Source of the DNA: Palsa-739 sp035532535
Lineage (GTDB): Bacteria; Actinomycetota; Thermoleophilia; Gaiellales; Gaiellaceae
DNA: 64,000 nucleotides
Direction of reading: 5' to 3'
NCBI GenBank assembly: GCA_035532535.1
Contig: DATKQT010000027.1
Span: forward strand, 50,824-114,823
The stretch's first letter is position 1; every line of letters starts with the position of its first letter. Below the pieces are notes generated by a model. It worked only from the letters and a program-made list of their open reading frames with translations, ran no database searches and had not been told where the DNA came from. Positions 1-9,212 of the stretch are shown one piece after another. The translations under genes were made by a program, and so were the position numbers.

Positions 1-138
1 CCGCTCGAGATCGAGCCGTGGCTCAGCCGCGTCGAGTGCAGCGGCGAGGATGCGGCGCGCGTGCGCGAGCTACTCGGCGACCGAGTCGTCGACGGCTGGA
101 TGCCGCTGCCGACGCTCGTCCTCAAGGGGACGAAATAG
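1..138 (+). CDS. C-terminal fragment of the gene upstream of sucD (possibly sucC)
   Basis: Only the last 45 codons are in the window, ending in LPTLVLKGTK and a TAG whose G opens the GTG of the next gene (TAGTG). The two genes are therefore probably translationally coupled. Directly upstream of sucD one usually finds sucC, the succinyl-CoA ligase beta subunit, so that is the contextual guess. The visible tail carries no motif that I can recognise as SucC, and another ATP-grasp or CoA-ligase related subunit is equally possible. Confidence 0.5.
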   Translation, partial: PLEIEPWLSRVECSGEDAARVRELLGDRVVDGWMPLPTLVLKGTK

Positions 139-1007
139 TGGCGATCATCGTCGACAACGAGACGCGGCTCGTCGTCCAGGGCCTGACGGGCAGCGAGGGC
201 CGCTTCCACGGGCTGCGCAACCGCGCGTACGGGACGAACCTCGTCGCCGGCGTGACGCCCGGCAAGGGCGGCCAGGACGTCGAGGGTGTCCCCGTCTTCG
301 ACACGGTTGCGGACGCGGTCGAGCGGGCGGGAGCGAACACGACGCTCATCTTCGTGCCGGCGCGCTTCGCGGCCGACGCCGTCTACGAGGCCGTCGACGC
401 CGGGATCGAGACGGTGATCTGCATCACCGAGCACATCCCCGTGCACGAGATGCTCCGCGCGTACACGTACTTCCGCCCGAAGGGCGTGACGATGATCGGC
501 CCCAACTGCCCGGGCGTGCTCTCGCCGGGGAAGGCGAACGTCGGGATCATCCCGGCGGAGATCTTCAGCGAGGGCGTCGTCGGCCTCGTCTCCCGCTCCG
601 GGACGCTCACATATCAGATCGGGCACGAGCTGACCCAGCTCGGCCTCGGGAACTCGACCATCGTCGGCATCGGCGGCGATCCGATCGTCGGCTCGTCGTT
701 CATCGACGTGCTGGCGAAGTTCGAGGCCGACCCGGAGACGGAGCTCGTGGTGCTCGTCGGCGAGATCGGCGGCGACGAGGAGGAGAAGGCGGCGCAGTAC
801 ATCGGCGAGCACATGACGAAGCCCGTTCTCGCGTACATCGCAGGCTTCTCGGCGCCGCCCGGAAAGGCGATGGGTCACGCCGGGGCGATCATCTCCGGGT
901 CCTCCGGGACGGCCGCCGCGAAGAAGGAAGCGCTCGAGGCAAAGGGCATCGAGGTCGGCGCGACGCCGACCGAAGTCGCACAACTCGTCGCCAAGCGCCT
1001 CAAGTAG
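138..1007 (+). CDS. sucD: succinyl-CoA ligase (ADP/GDP-forming), alpha subunit
   Basis: Alpha subunit of succinyl-CoA synthetase, which interconverts succinyl-CoA and succinate with substrate-level phosphorylation in the TCA cycle (cytoplasm). The 289-residue protein has the normal family length. The N-terminal CoA-binding Rossmann domain shows QGLTGSEGRFH and VTPGKGG. The C-terminal ligase domain shows GPNCPGVLSPG, VSRSGTLTYQ and the phospho-histidine loop GHAGAIISGSSGTA. The GTG start overlaps the stop of the upstream gene, and a much longer open frame to its left is only the shadow of that gene. The neighbours downstream on the other strand include mdh and icd, so TCA genes are loosely grouped here. 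Identification is firm; nucleotide preference cannot be read from the alpha subunit. Confidence 0.95.
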   Translation: MAIIVDNETRLVVQGLTGSEGRFHGLRNRAYGTNLVAGVTPGKGGQDVEGVPVFDTVADAVERAGANTTLIFVPARFAADAVYEAVDAGIETVICITEHIPVHEMLRAYTYFRPKGVTMIGPNCPGVLSPGKANVGIIPAEIFSEGVVGLVSRSGTLTYQIGHELTQLGLGNSTIVGIGGDPIVGSSFIDVLAKFEADPETELVVLVGEIGGDEEEKAAQYIGEHMTKPVLAYIAGFSAPPGKAMGHAGAIISGSSGTAAAKKEALEAKGIEVGATPTEVAQLVAKRLK

Positions 1008-1009
1008 CG

Positions 1010-1666
1010 CTACCCGAACGCGACGGAGCCGACGACCTCCCAGGGCTCGAGGATCGTCGTCCGGGAACCCGGCATCAAGCAGAGCGTCGCGCTCGCGACG
1101 TGCTGATCGCCCAGTGCGGTCTCGCGTTGGGGCACGAGCACCTCTCGAAGCGGCGTGGGCTCGTGAGGCGCGTTGAACGTTCCGAGCGTGACATGGGGCA
1201 GGAAGGTGTCCAGCTCCACGCGGCTCATGCCTGCTTCGATCAGTCCGCTCACGAGGCGGCGGGGGCCGTCGCCTTCGGCTTCTGCGACGACAGCATCGTG
1301 GAAGCAGTTGATCCGCGGGTATGTGAGATCGAACGGTGCGATGCCTGCCCACGCGCGCTCTGCTGCTTCGACGGCGGAGCCGATTTCACCAGCCGTGGGG
1401 CGGTGCGTTGCAAACGAGACGATGCTGAGCCAGACGTGGAGAAAGTGCGCCGGCGGCGGCGTGATCCATTCGAGGTGCGAGAAGGATCGCTGAACGTTCG
1501 CTGCCGCCGGACGAAGTCCCGGGTCGAGCGGGAGCAGCCAGCCGAGGAGAAAGTGGTCGTCGAGCGGGAAGCGCGCGAAGAAGTCTTCGAGGTCGGTTTC
1601 GCGGTCGACGAAGAACTCCCACGCTTCGTCGAAGTTCGTAAAGAAGCGCCCCACCGGCGCGACCAT
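1010..1666 (-). CDS. 2H phosphoesterase-like protein (2'-5' RNA ligase superfamily)
   Basis: A 218-residue protein that resembles the LigT/2H phosphoesterase fold. The second catalytic HxTx signature is clear (LPHVTLG near the C-terminus). The first is degenerate (LHVWLS), so activity is uncertain. An additional conserved-looking stretch is FDLTYPRINCFHDAVV. An earlier ATG at 1723 exists, but it would overlap the ATG of the divergent aminotransferase at 1722 and leave no promoter, so the internal ATG at 1666 is preferred. It ends 2 bases from the sucD stop, tail to tail. Cyclic phosphodiesterase or RNA-end processing roles are known in the family; the substrate here is unknown. Confidence 0.6.
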   Translation of the reverse strand: MVAPVGRFFTNFDEAWEFFVDRETDLEDFFARFPLDDHFLLGWLLPLDPGLRPAAANVQRSFSHLEWITPPPAHFLHVWLSIVSFATHRPTAGEIGSAVEAAERAWAGIAPFDLTYPRINCFHDAVVAEAEGDGPRRLVSGLIEAGMSRVELDTFLPHVTLGTFNAPHEPTPLREVLVPQRETALGDQHVASATLCLMPGSRTTILEPWEVVGSVAFG

Positions 1667-1721
1667 AGCCGGACGGAACAACCGGTTACGCGGCCGCAGA
1701 TGTGCGCGGTAGGCTGGGTTC

Positions 1722-2819
1722 ATGGCCGTGATCTCCTTCGCGCGCGGCATACCCGCGCCTGAGTGCCTCCCGATCGACGAGATCGCGGATTGCGCGCGGG
1801 CCGCGATCGAGCGCGACGGCAAGGCCGTCCTCTCGTATGGCCCCGGCGGCGGCTACGGGCCGTTGCGGGAGTGGATCGCGGCGCGCCACGGGGTCGAGCC
1901 CGGCCGCGTCGTCGTCACGAGTGGCTCGCTCCAGGGCTTCGTCTTCCTCGCCGAGCAGCTCGTGCAGCCGGGCGCTCGCGTGCTCGTCGAGGCGCCGACG
2001 TACGACCGCCCGATCAAGATCCTCCGCCGCCTCGGCGCCGAGATCGTCGGGCTGCCGATGGACGACGACGGCCTCGAGCCGGACGCGCTCGAGCAGGCCC
2101 TCGCCTCCGGGCCGAAGCCCGCCCTCCTGTACACGATCGCCACCTTCCAGAACCCGAGCGGGCGCACGCTCACCGAGGAGCGCCGCCGCCGCGTCGTCGA
2201 GATCGCCCGCGAGCACGAGCTGTTCGTCCTCGAGGACGACCCGTACGGACTCGTGCGCTACGACGGGGATCCGCTGCCGACGCTCTTCGAGCTCGAGGGA
2301 GGCGAGAACGTCACGTACGCGTCCTCGTTCTCGAAGACGGTCGCCCCGGGCGTTCGCGTCGGCTACTTCGTCCTGCCGGCACCGCTCGCCAAGCAGATCG
2401 AGGCGCTCGCCGTCTCGACGTACATCTCGCCCCCGTTCATGACGCAGGCGACGGTGCACGAGTTCCTCCGCCGCGGCAACTTCGAGTCGAACCTCGAGCG
2501 CGTGAACGGGCTCCTCGGCGCTCGCCGCGACGCGATGCTCGACGCACTCGAGCAGCAGCTACCGGACGGCGCGACGTGGAGCCGTCCCGAAGGTGGCTAC
2601 TTCGTCTGGGTCGATCTTCCGTACGACGCCCCGACGGTCGCACAGGCGGAGGCGGTCGGCGTCACGTTCGTCGCGGGCCAGGACTTCTTCGCCGACGGCG
2701 GCGGAGCGCAGTCGATGCGCCTCGCGTTCAGCTTCGTGTCGCCGGACGAGATCGCAGAAGGCGTTGCGCGGCTCGCGCCGCTACTCGCCGGCGCTACGGC
2801 GCCTGCGCCTGCGGTCTAG
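1722..2819 (+). CDS. PLP-dependent aminotransferase, class I/II (LysN/MocR-aminotransferase type)
   Basis: Fold-type I aminotransferase of 365 residues, cytoplasmic. Visible hallmarks are the cofactor loop SGSLQGFVFLAEQL, the NPSG motif in FQNPSGRTL, EDDPYGLVRY, and the Schiff-base lysine in SSFSKTVAPGVRVGY. The C-terminal small domain ends MRLAFSFVSPDEI. Proteins of this shape include 2-aminoadipate, valine-pyruvate and aromatic aminotransferases, as well as the catalytic half of MocR regulators, but no GntR DNA-binding domain is present. The substrate cannot be deduced. The ATG follows a short divergent gap from the 2H phosphoesterase gene; the 3' end overlaps the convergent LapA gene by 39 bases. 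Confidence 0.85.
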   Translation: MAVISFARGIPAPECLPIDEIADCARAAIERDGKAVLSYGPGGGYGPLREWIAARHGVEPGRVVVTSGSLQGFVFLAEQLVQPGARVLVEAPTYDRPIKILRRLGAEIVGLPMDDDGLEPDALEQALASGPKPALLYTIATFQNPSGRTLTEERRRRVVEIAREHELFVLEDDPYGLVRYDGDPLPTLFELEGGENVTYASSFSKTVAPGVRVGYFVLPAPLAKQIEALAVSTYISPPFMTQATVHEFLRRGNFESNLERVNGLLGARRDAMLDALEQQLPDGATWSRPEGGYFVWVDLPYDAPTVAQAEAVGVTFVAGQDFFADGGGAQSMRLAFSFVSPDEIAEGVARLAPLLAGATAPAPAV

Positions 2820-3059
2820 CTGCGAGAGCAGGATGCCGCCGATCGCGCCGAGCGCGAGGCTGAGCAGGACGACCCAGACGAGGGAGACCCTCGTCGTCGC
2901 GAACACGAAGTGCACGGAGACGTGCTTGCCGTTCTCGAGGACGAATGCGATGGCGTACGCGACGACGAGCGCGAGCGCGATCCAGCGTACGTAGAGACGC
3001 GGCTGCCACTGCTCCTCGAGCCGGTCGGCGGCGTCACGTTGGCGGCGCAGAAACCGCAT
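2781..3059 (-). CDS. LapA-domain (DUF1049) small membrane protein
   Basis: A 92-residue membrane protein. After a charged N-terminus it has two hydrophobic helices (WIALALVVAYAIAFVLENG and VWVVLLSLALGAIGGILLS), with the family-typical FVLENGKHVSVHF link between them, and it ends in a strongly basic tail rich in Arg. This arrangement matches the LapA/DUF1049 family, known in proteobacteria for lipopolysaccharide-related assembly but widespread and of unclear role in actinobacteria. It lies 9 bases downstream of the small Cys-rich gene, so the two probably form an operon. Its 3' end overlaps the aminotransferase gene antisense. Confidence 0.75.
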   Translation of the reverse strand: MRFLRRQRDAADRLEEQWQPRLYVRWIALALVVAYAIAFVLENGKHVSVHFVFATTRVSLVWVVLLSLALGAIGGILLSQLDRRRRRRSAGE

Positions 3060-3068
3060 GTCGTGATC

Positions 3069-3245
3069 CTACGCCGCGGACGCTGCGGCCAGTGGCCGAG
3101 CGACGAGCCGCGGCTGCGGCGGCGGAGCGAGATGGCCGGCCGCCATGAGACGGAATGTGGGGCAGATCTCCTCGCCCGGGAGCGCGCACAGGCCGGCGCA
3201 GCGGAAATAGCAATCGTTGCAGGTTGTTTTCGGTTTTTTGCTCAC
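3069..3245 (-). CDS. small cysteine-rich protein (58 aa)
   Basis: A short reading frame starting with GTG (MSKKPKTTCNDC...). It contains five cysteines in the order C9-x2-C12-x3-C16-x3-C20-x7-C28, with the segment CNDCYFRCAGLCALPGEEIC, followed by a Pro/Ala/Arg-rich tail. An AAAGG sequence sits about 5 bases before the GTG. The protein looks like a compact zinc- or iron-sulfur-binding module with no other domain. It is 9 bases upstream of the LapA gene, on the same strand. I do not recognise a named family. Confidence rests on the regular Cys pattern, the ribosome-binding sequence and the tight spacing to the next gene. Confidence 0.65.
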   Translation of the reverse strand: MSKKPKTTCNDCYFRCAGLCALPGEEICPTFRLMAAGHLAPPPQPRLVARPLAAASAA

Positions 3246-3380
3246 GGGGGCCTTTTGCTCGATGTCGACAGCCGGATTCGAGGAGCGATCATAGGCCCGT
3301 CCGGACCGGCGTGAAAGCGTTGCCGGAGACGAAAACTAACGAGTTTCCGGCAGATTCCAACCCGCCGAAAACTGCTGTTT

Positions 3381-4388
3381 CTAGCCCTTCTTGGGCAAGG
3401 TTGCCAGAGCGCGCAACGCCTGGGGAAAACTTGTCACAGCGATGATGCGGAGGCCGTGCGCGTACTGCCTCGCCTGTGCCGCGTTATCCCCAGCCGCAGG
3501 CACGAGGAAGACGTCGGCGCCGGCCGCGCGCGCGCCGTAGGTCTTCTGCTTCACGCCCCCGATCGCGCCCACGCTGCCGTCGAGCGAGATCGTCCCAGTG
3601 GCCGCGACGCGGTAGCCGCGATCGACCTTCTGCCCGAGCGCCTCCATCACCTGGAGCGTGAACGCGAGCCCTGCCGACGGGCCGCCGACGTTGCCGGCAT
3701 CGATCTGCACGCGAATCGGAAGATGGATGTCGGCGGCCTGGCCGGGCGCGAAGCCGATGATGGCGCGCGACCCCTCGGACGTCGTCTGAATCCGGAGCCG
3801 CAACTTCGAGGTCCCACGATCGACGCGGAGCGTGACGAACGCGCCGGGACGAATGCGAGTGAGCTCCTGGCGCAGTGCCGACAACGTGAGCGTCGCGCGG
3901 CCGTTGACGGACGTAATCACGTCCGTCGGCTCGAGCTTGCCGATCGCGTGCGTGCCTCCGACGACCTCCTCGACGATGACTCCATCGGGCGTCGCTGTGA
4001 CGCGGTAGCCGAGCCGCCGCAGCGCGACGGCGGCGGCGACACGCTGCGAGACGCTCATCTCTTGCAGGTCGGCACGCCGCACCTGCTGGTCGTTCGAGCC
4101 CGGCGGCACGATCAGGTTCGCCGGAACAAGGGTTGCGCCCGACCGGATGAACGGGAAGAGGGACTCGAGCATGCTCGCTCGCCGCTCGAACACGTCGACG
4201 AAGTAGATCCCGCCCGGCCCCTTTGCCGGATGTGCGCCCTGGACGTGGACGAGCGGCGCCACCGGGTGCGCGCGGTCGGGGAGCAGGAGGTAGTTGTTCG
4301 ACGGAACGAGGTACAGCACGACCGCGGCGACCGCGAGCAGAGCCACGAGCGCGCCGGCGATCTGCGCAGGGCCGACCTGACGCCGCAT
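3381..4388 (-). CDS. membrane-anchored PDZ-Lon-like (S16) serine protease, YlbL family
   Basis: A 335-residue protein with one N-terminal membrane anchor (GALVALLAVAAVVLYLV), an extracytoplasmic region, a PDZ domain (about residues 125-205, with IGKLEPTDVITSVNG) and a C-terminal Lon-type proteolytic domain. The Ser/Lys dyad is visible: Ser in GGPSAGLAF and Lys in GGVKQKTYGA. This is the YlbL/PDZ-S16 family found in Gram-positives, presumed to process or degrade secreted or membrane proteins. The ATG overlaps the TGA of the upstream SDR gene by one base, so they are coupled. The target is unknown. Confidence 0.88.
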   Translation of the reverse strand: MRRQVGPAQIAGALVALLAVAAVVLYLVPSNNYLLLPDRAHPVAPLVHVQGAHPAKGPGGIYFVDVFERRASMLESLFPFIRSGATLVPANLIVPPGSNDQQVRRADLQEMSVSQRVAAAVALRRLGYRVTATPDGVIVEEVVGGTHAIGKLEPTDVITSVNGRATLTLSALRQELTRIRPGAFVTLRVDRGTSKLRLRIQTTSEGSRAIIGFAPGQAADIHLPIRVQIDAGNVGGPSAGLAFTLQVMEALGQKVDRGYRVAATGTISLDGSVGAIGGVKQKTYGARAAGADVFLVPAAGDNAAQARQYAHGLRIIAVTSFPQALRALATLPKKG

Positions 4389-5131
4389 CAGAAGAGCGCC
4401 CGCTGCAGGCCGCCGTCCACGACGATCGTCTGCCCGGTGATATAGCGCGCGCGATCGCCGGCGAGGAAGCAGACGACGTCGCCCAGCTCGCGCGGTTCAC
4501 CCCAGCGGCGGAGCGGGATGTCGGCGAGGTCGGCGTCCGTCGGCCCCTCGGGGTACAGCTGCTCGAGGCGGGCGGTTGCGATCCGACCGGGCGCGACGCA
4601 GTTGACCGTGATCCCCTCCGGGCCGAGCTCGCCGGCGAGTGTCTTCAGCCAGCCGGCGAGGGCGGGACGGAATGCATTCGAGAGAGCGATGTGCCGAACC
4701 GGCTCCTTCGCGGCGATCGAGGTGATCGCGACGATGCGCCCGGCGGGGCTCCGCTCGAGGTACGGGAGGCAGAGCCCGACGAGTCGGACCGCCGGCTCGA
4801 GCAGGAGCGCGAGCGCCTCCTCCAGGGACTCGGGCGTGACATCGCGCGCGGTGCCCGGCGGGGGGCCGCCGCCGTTCCAGACGACGACGTCGATGCCGCC
4901 GAAGGCGGCGACGGTCTGCTCCACGGCGCGCTCGAGGTCTCGGGGCGCCGTGACGTCGCCGCGCACGGCGAGCCCGCCGATCCGTTCCGCCTCGCGCTCG
5001 AGTAGATCGCGCCGGCGGCCGACGAGCGTGACGTTCGCGCCTTCGGCGGCGAGGGCCTCGGCGCTCGCGAGGCCGAGCCCGGACGACGCTCCGGTGACGA
5101 GCGCCGTGCGACCGCTCAGTCCGAGGTTCAC
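4388..5131 (-). CDS. SDR-family oxidoreductase lacking the canonical YxxxK
   Basis: A short-chain dehydrogenase/reductase of 247 residues. The nucleotide-binding motif TGASSGLGLA, the VRGDVT acidic turn and the WNGGGPPPG equivalent of NNAG are present. Where the catalytic Tyr-x3-Lys should follow the active-site Ser, the sequence reads HIALSNAFRPALAGWLKTLA, so the Tyr is replaced. Several acyl-carrier-reductase-like SDRs share such an SNA-x-R variant, so this may be a natural subfamily with altered or no redox activity. It lies 7 bases after mdh and is coupled to the PDZ protease gene. The function is unknown. Confidence 0.8.
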   Translation of the reverse strand: MNLGLSGRTALVTGASSGLGLASAEALAAEGANVTLVGRRRDLLEREAERIGGLAVRGDVTAPRDLERAVEQTVAAFGGIDVVVWNGGGPPPGTARDVTPESLEEALALLLEPAVRLVGLCLPYLERSPAGRIVAITSIAAKEPVRHIALSNAFRPALAGWLKTLAGELGPEGITVNCVAPGRIATARLEQLYPEGPTDADLADIPLRRWGEPRELGDVVCFLAGDRARYITGQTIVVDGGLQRALF

Positions 5132-5138
5132 GAGTGCC

Positions 5139-6064
5139 TTAGGTCGTCAGGACGCCGACGACCTCGCGCACGGCCTCCGAGGAGGCCTGCAGCGCCGCGC
5201 GCTCGTCGTCGGAGAGGTCGAGCTCGACGATCTGCTCGATCCCGCGCGAGCCGAGCTTGACGGGCACGCCCATGTACAGGCCGTCGATCCCGTACTCGCC
5301 TTCGAGGTACGCCGTGCACGGGAGCACGCGCTTCTCGTCGAGCATGATCGAGTCGACCATCTGCGCTGCCGCAGCGCCGGGCGCGTACCACGCCGACGTG
5401 CCGAGCAGGTTGACGAGCTCTCCGCCGCCCTTCGCCGTGCGCTCGACCATGGACTGGATCCGCTCGTCGGACACGAGCTTCCGCAGCGGGACGCCGCCGA
5501 CCGTCGTCGCCGAGACGACCGGGACCATCTGGTCGCCGTGGCCGCCGAGCACGGTGGCCTGCACGTCCTTCACCGAGGAGCCGGTCTCCCATGCGATGAA
5601 CGCCGAAAAACGCGCGGTGTCCAGGATGCCGGCCATGCCGAACACGCGCTCCTTCGGAAGACCGGAGACGTTCCGGGCCACGTGGCACATCGCGTCGAGC
5701 GGGTTCGAGACGACGATGAGGATCGCGTCGGGGCTCTGCGCGACCACCTGCTCGGTGACCGAGCCGACGATCTTCTCGTTCGTCGAGACGAGGTCGTCCC
5801 GCGACATGCCGGGCGAGCGGGGGAGGCCGGCGGTGATCACGACCACCGTCGAGCCGGCGGTCTCCTCGTAGCTGTTCGAGCCGACGACATTCGGCTCGTA
5901 GCCGAGGACGGCGCCCATCTGATTCACGTCGAGCGCCTTGCCCTGCGGCAGGCCCTCCTTGATGTCGACAAGGACGACGTCCGCGTAGTCGCGCGTCGCC
6001 AGCACCTGCGCACAGGTCGCACCGACGTTGCCGGCGCCGACCACCGTGACCTTCCGCCTGTCGC

Positions 6065-6068
<4 letters not shown>
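5139..6068 (-). CDS. mdh: malate dehydrogenase
   Basis: NAD-dependent malate dehydrogenase of the LDH-like type, 309 residues, oxidising malate to oxaloacetate in the TCA cycle. The Rossmann motif is GAGNVGATCAQVLA. The substrate-specificity loop reads GLPRSPGMSRDDLV, with Arg where lactate dehydrogenases have Gln. The catalytic His is in GGHGDQMVPV. The ATG overlaps the icd stop by four bases (ATGA), so mdh and icd are co-transcribed and coupled, with the SDR and protease genes following on the same strand. Confidence 0.95.
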
Positions 6069-7162
<1,094 letters not shown>

Positions 7163-7191
7163 GGGTCAGCAGTGTATTTAGAGTCCGTCTC

Positions 7192-7689
7192 GTGACGTTG
7201 CAGGAAGCGGCCGTGCAGGCTGACGCGCTCGCCCAGGCGGGATCGGAGCGCGAGCTCGCGGACCTGCGTGCCCAGTGGGGAGACGAGCTCGAGGCGGCGG
7301 CCCGCAGCCAGGACTTTCGCGAGCGGGCGGTCGCGTACCGCGCCATCGGGCAGTTCCACTGGCGCGCGAAGGAGGAGCTGCTGCGGCGCGGGCTCGACGA
7401 CGAGAGCCCGGCGTGCCGCGGGTCGGCGCTCCTGTCCGTCGAGATGCTCTCCCGCGACCATCCGTCCACCGTCAACGGCGTTCGTCCGCTGCTGCACTCC
7501 CTCGTCAGCGCGGACGGGAACGAAGCGGTCCGCCGGCTCGCCGTGCTTGCGCTGAAGAACGGCTCGCCGCAGCGCGACACGATCGTGCTTCTCGAAGGCC
7601 TCGCGGGAGACGACGAGGCGGACGCGCAACTCCGCAAGACGGCGGCAAGCGTCGCGCAGCAGCTGAAGCGACGGGTGCCCCGGCGCTAG
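7192..7689 (+). CDS. HEAT-repeat-like all-helical protein of unknown function
   Basis: A 165-residue soluble protein starting with GTG. It appears entirely helical: an N-terminal amphipathic helix, then regularly spaced helical hairpins such as ACRGSALLSVEMLSRDHPS and EAVRRLAVLALKNGSPQRD. These resemble HEAT or PBS-lyase repeats, which usually act as protein-binding scaffolds. No catalytic motif is visible. It diverges from icd with only 29 bases between them, so its promoter must overlap the icd upstream region. Its stop overlaps the stop of the convergent membrane zinc-ribbon gene. Confidence 0.6.
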   Translation: MTLQEAAVQADALAQAGSERELADLRAQWGDELEAAARSQDFRERAVAYRAIGQFHWRAKEELLRRGLDDESPACRGSALLSVEMLSRDHPSTVNGVRPLLHSLVSADGNEAVRRLAVLALKNGSPQRDTIVLLEGLAGDDEADAQLRKTAASVAQQLKRRVPRR

Positions 7690-7859
7690 GACGCGCAGGT
7701 CGTGCAGACGCGGGCGCGAATCTCGTGGCCGCACGATGGGCAGATACGCCGCTGACGCCGCCACTCGAGGGCGTTCTTCTGCACCCCGGCGGTCAGCATC
7801 ATCCAGCCGACTCCGACGGTGAGGATGGCAAGCATCGCGATGTGGAGGTCGATCGTCAT
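7686..7859 (-). CDS. small membrane protein with C-terminal zinc ribbon
   Basis: A 57-residue protein: one transmembrane helix (IAMLAILTVGVGWMMLTAG), a basic stretch, then a compact C-terminal zinc ribbon CPSCGHEIRARVCTTC. The ATG at 7859 was chosen over a longer open frame because it lies 1 base after the upstream recombinase stop, and the extra N-terminal residues would be a shadow of that gene. It is probably cotranscribed with the Xer gene. The zinc ribbon presumably faces the cytoplasm. No partner is known. Confidence 0.65.
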   Translation of the reverse strand: MTIDLHIAMLAILTVGVGWMMLTAGVQKNALEWRRQRRICPSCGHEIRARVCTTCAS

Positions 7860-7860
7860 G

Positions 7861-8748
7861 TCAAGCCTTCTTCCGCGCGTGGGGATGCGCCTGGAAGAAC
7901 AACTCCCTTCGCCTCCGATCGGATACGTGGGTGTACCGCTCGGTGGTGGAGAGGTCGGCATGGCCGAGCATCTCCTGAACGGACCTGAGGTCGGCCCCGC
8001 CCTCCAACAGGTGCGTGGCGAAGGAGTGACGCAGGAGGTGGGGGTGAACGCGGCCTGGCTCGAGGCCGGCCGTGGCGGCCAGCTTGCGCAGGATCAGGAA
8101 GGCGCCGGCGCGCGTGAGCGGGCCGCCCTGAGCGTTGAGGAAGAGCTCGGGTCGGTGGCGGCGGTCGAGGTAGGGCCGTCCGCGGGCGAGATAGCGCCGT
8201 AGCGCCTCCGCGGCCTCGCGGCCGATCGGGACGACGCGCTCCTTCGAGCCCTTGCCGAGGCAGCGCACGAGCCGGCCGTCCAGGTCGACCGCCGAGCGGT
8301 CGAGCCCCACCGCCTCGCTGACGCGGAGGCCGGCGCCGTACATGAGCTCGACGAGCGCGCGGTCGCGCAGCGAGCGCGGAGCCGTTCCCGACGCCGCCTC
8401 GATCAGCCGCTCCGCCTCGCCCGGCGAGAGCGTGCGCGGGAGGGTGCGCGCGCGGCGTGGCAGCTCGAGGTCCGCAGCCGGGTTGTCGGCGCGCGTGCCG
8501 ATGAGCATCTGGTGGCGATAGAAGGAGCGGAGGGCCGCGATGCGGCGCGCGATCGTTGTCGCCGCGAGCCCGCGTGCGCGCATGTGTGCAACGTATGCGG
8601 CGAGCCGGTCGGGCGTCGCGGCGGCGGGCGATCCCTCGAGGAACGCGGTGACGTCGCCGAGATCTCGCCGGTAGGCGTCGACCGTGCGCGGCGCGAGCCG
8701 CGTCGCCGAGAGGGCGAGGAACGAGTCGACTGCCGGATCGCGGGTCAT
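7861..8748 (-). CDS. xerD: tyrosine recombinase, XerD type
   Basis: Tyrosine site-specific recombinase of 295 residues, the usual XerC/D size. The N-terminal SAM-like core-binding domain covers about residues 1-90. The catalytic domain shows the Arg in GAGLRVSEAVGL, the beta-hairpin Lys in GKGSKERVVPIG, HLLRHSFATHLL, the His in LGHADLSTTERY and the nucleophilic Tyr of the same segment. It resembles the housekeeping recombinases that resolve chromosome dimers at dif. A second, diverged copy lies just upstream, separated by one small gene, so the C versus D assignment is by overall impression only. Confidence 0.85.
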   Translation of the reverse strand: MTRDPAVDSFLALSATRLAPRTVDAYRRDLGDVTAFLEGSPAAATPDRLAAYVAHMRARGLAATTIARRIAALRSFYRHQMLIGTRADNPAADLELPRRARTLPRTLSPGEAERLIEAASGTAPRSLRDRALVELMYGAGLRVSEAVGLDRSAVDLDGRLVRCLGKGSKERVVPIGREAAEALRRYLARGRPYLDRRHRPELFLNAQGGPLTRAGAFLILRKLAATAGLEPGRVHPHLLRHSFATHLLEGGADLRSVQEMLGHADLSTTERYTHVSDRRRRELFFQAHPHARKKA

Positions 8749-8802
8749 GCGGCACTGATTCGGGCCGGCTCGGCCGACACCTACGGGCCAAGTAACAACT
8801 TG

Positions 8803-9117
8803 TCACTTTCTTCGCCTGGCTCGTGCTCGCCGTTCGTTGGCTTCGAGGCGGTCGAACTCGTCATGGAAGCTGTTGCGCGAGCGCAAGCCCGCCGTGACCT
8901 CGAGGGTCAGCTGAAGTCGCCCCGGGCCCGATTCCGCTCGCTTCAGCCGGATGTCGCCGACGAGCTGCCGGACTCGCTCATAGCTCGGTCGAGTCTCGCC
9001 GCGGAGCTCCGCCTCGAGGGCGAGACGTCTGGCGATCTCCGCGATCGGGAGTTGGTCGTCGTGGATTCGTACGAGGACGTCGAGGAGGTGCGGGGTGATG
9101 CGAGCCGCCGAACGCAC
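8803..9117 (-). CDS. small helical protein between the two Xer genes, possible DNA-binding
   Basis: A 104-residue basic protein starting with GTG. It begins with a helical segment, ITPHLLDVLVRIHDDQLPI, followed by an HTH-like stretch, AEIARRLALEAELRGETRP. SYERVRQLVGDIRLKR comes next, and a Lys/Arg-rich tail ends it. The pattern suggests a winged-helix or HTH protein, but no family is recognised. It lies in the same orientation between two tyrosine recombinases, 54 bases upstream of one and 95 bases downstream of the other, which would fit an accessory factor for recombination. That role is inference from position. Confidence 0.5.
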   Translation of the reverse strand: MRSAARITPHLLDVLVRIHDDQLPIAEIARRLALEAELRGETRPSYERVRQLVGDIRLKRAESGPGRLQLTLEVTAGLRSRNSFHDEFDRLEANERRARARRRK

Positions 9118-9212
9118 GGAGGGACCCTGCCGTCGCAGCGCGCACGACCCGATCGCAGCTCCGTCAAGACGCTAAGGAACAAGGTGTTACTTGGTCGTCG
9201 CGCGATCGGCGC

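Noticed and set aside
1667..1723. Upstream ATG (1723) for the 2H phosphoesterase gene
   Set aside because: It would overlap the start of the divergent aminotransferase gene by two bases and leave no room for promoters or ribosome-binding sites.
50..1762. 570-codon plus-strand frame across sucD and the 2H protein gene
   Set aside because: Extreme Arg/Gly/Asp composition and no domain; sucD and the phosphoesterase explain the coding.
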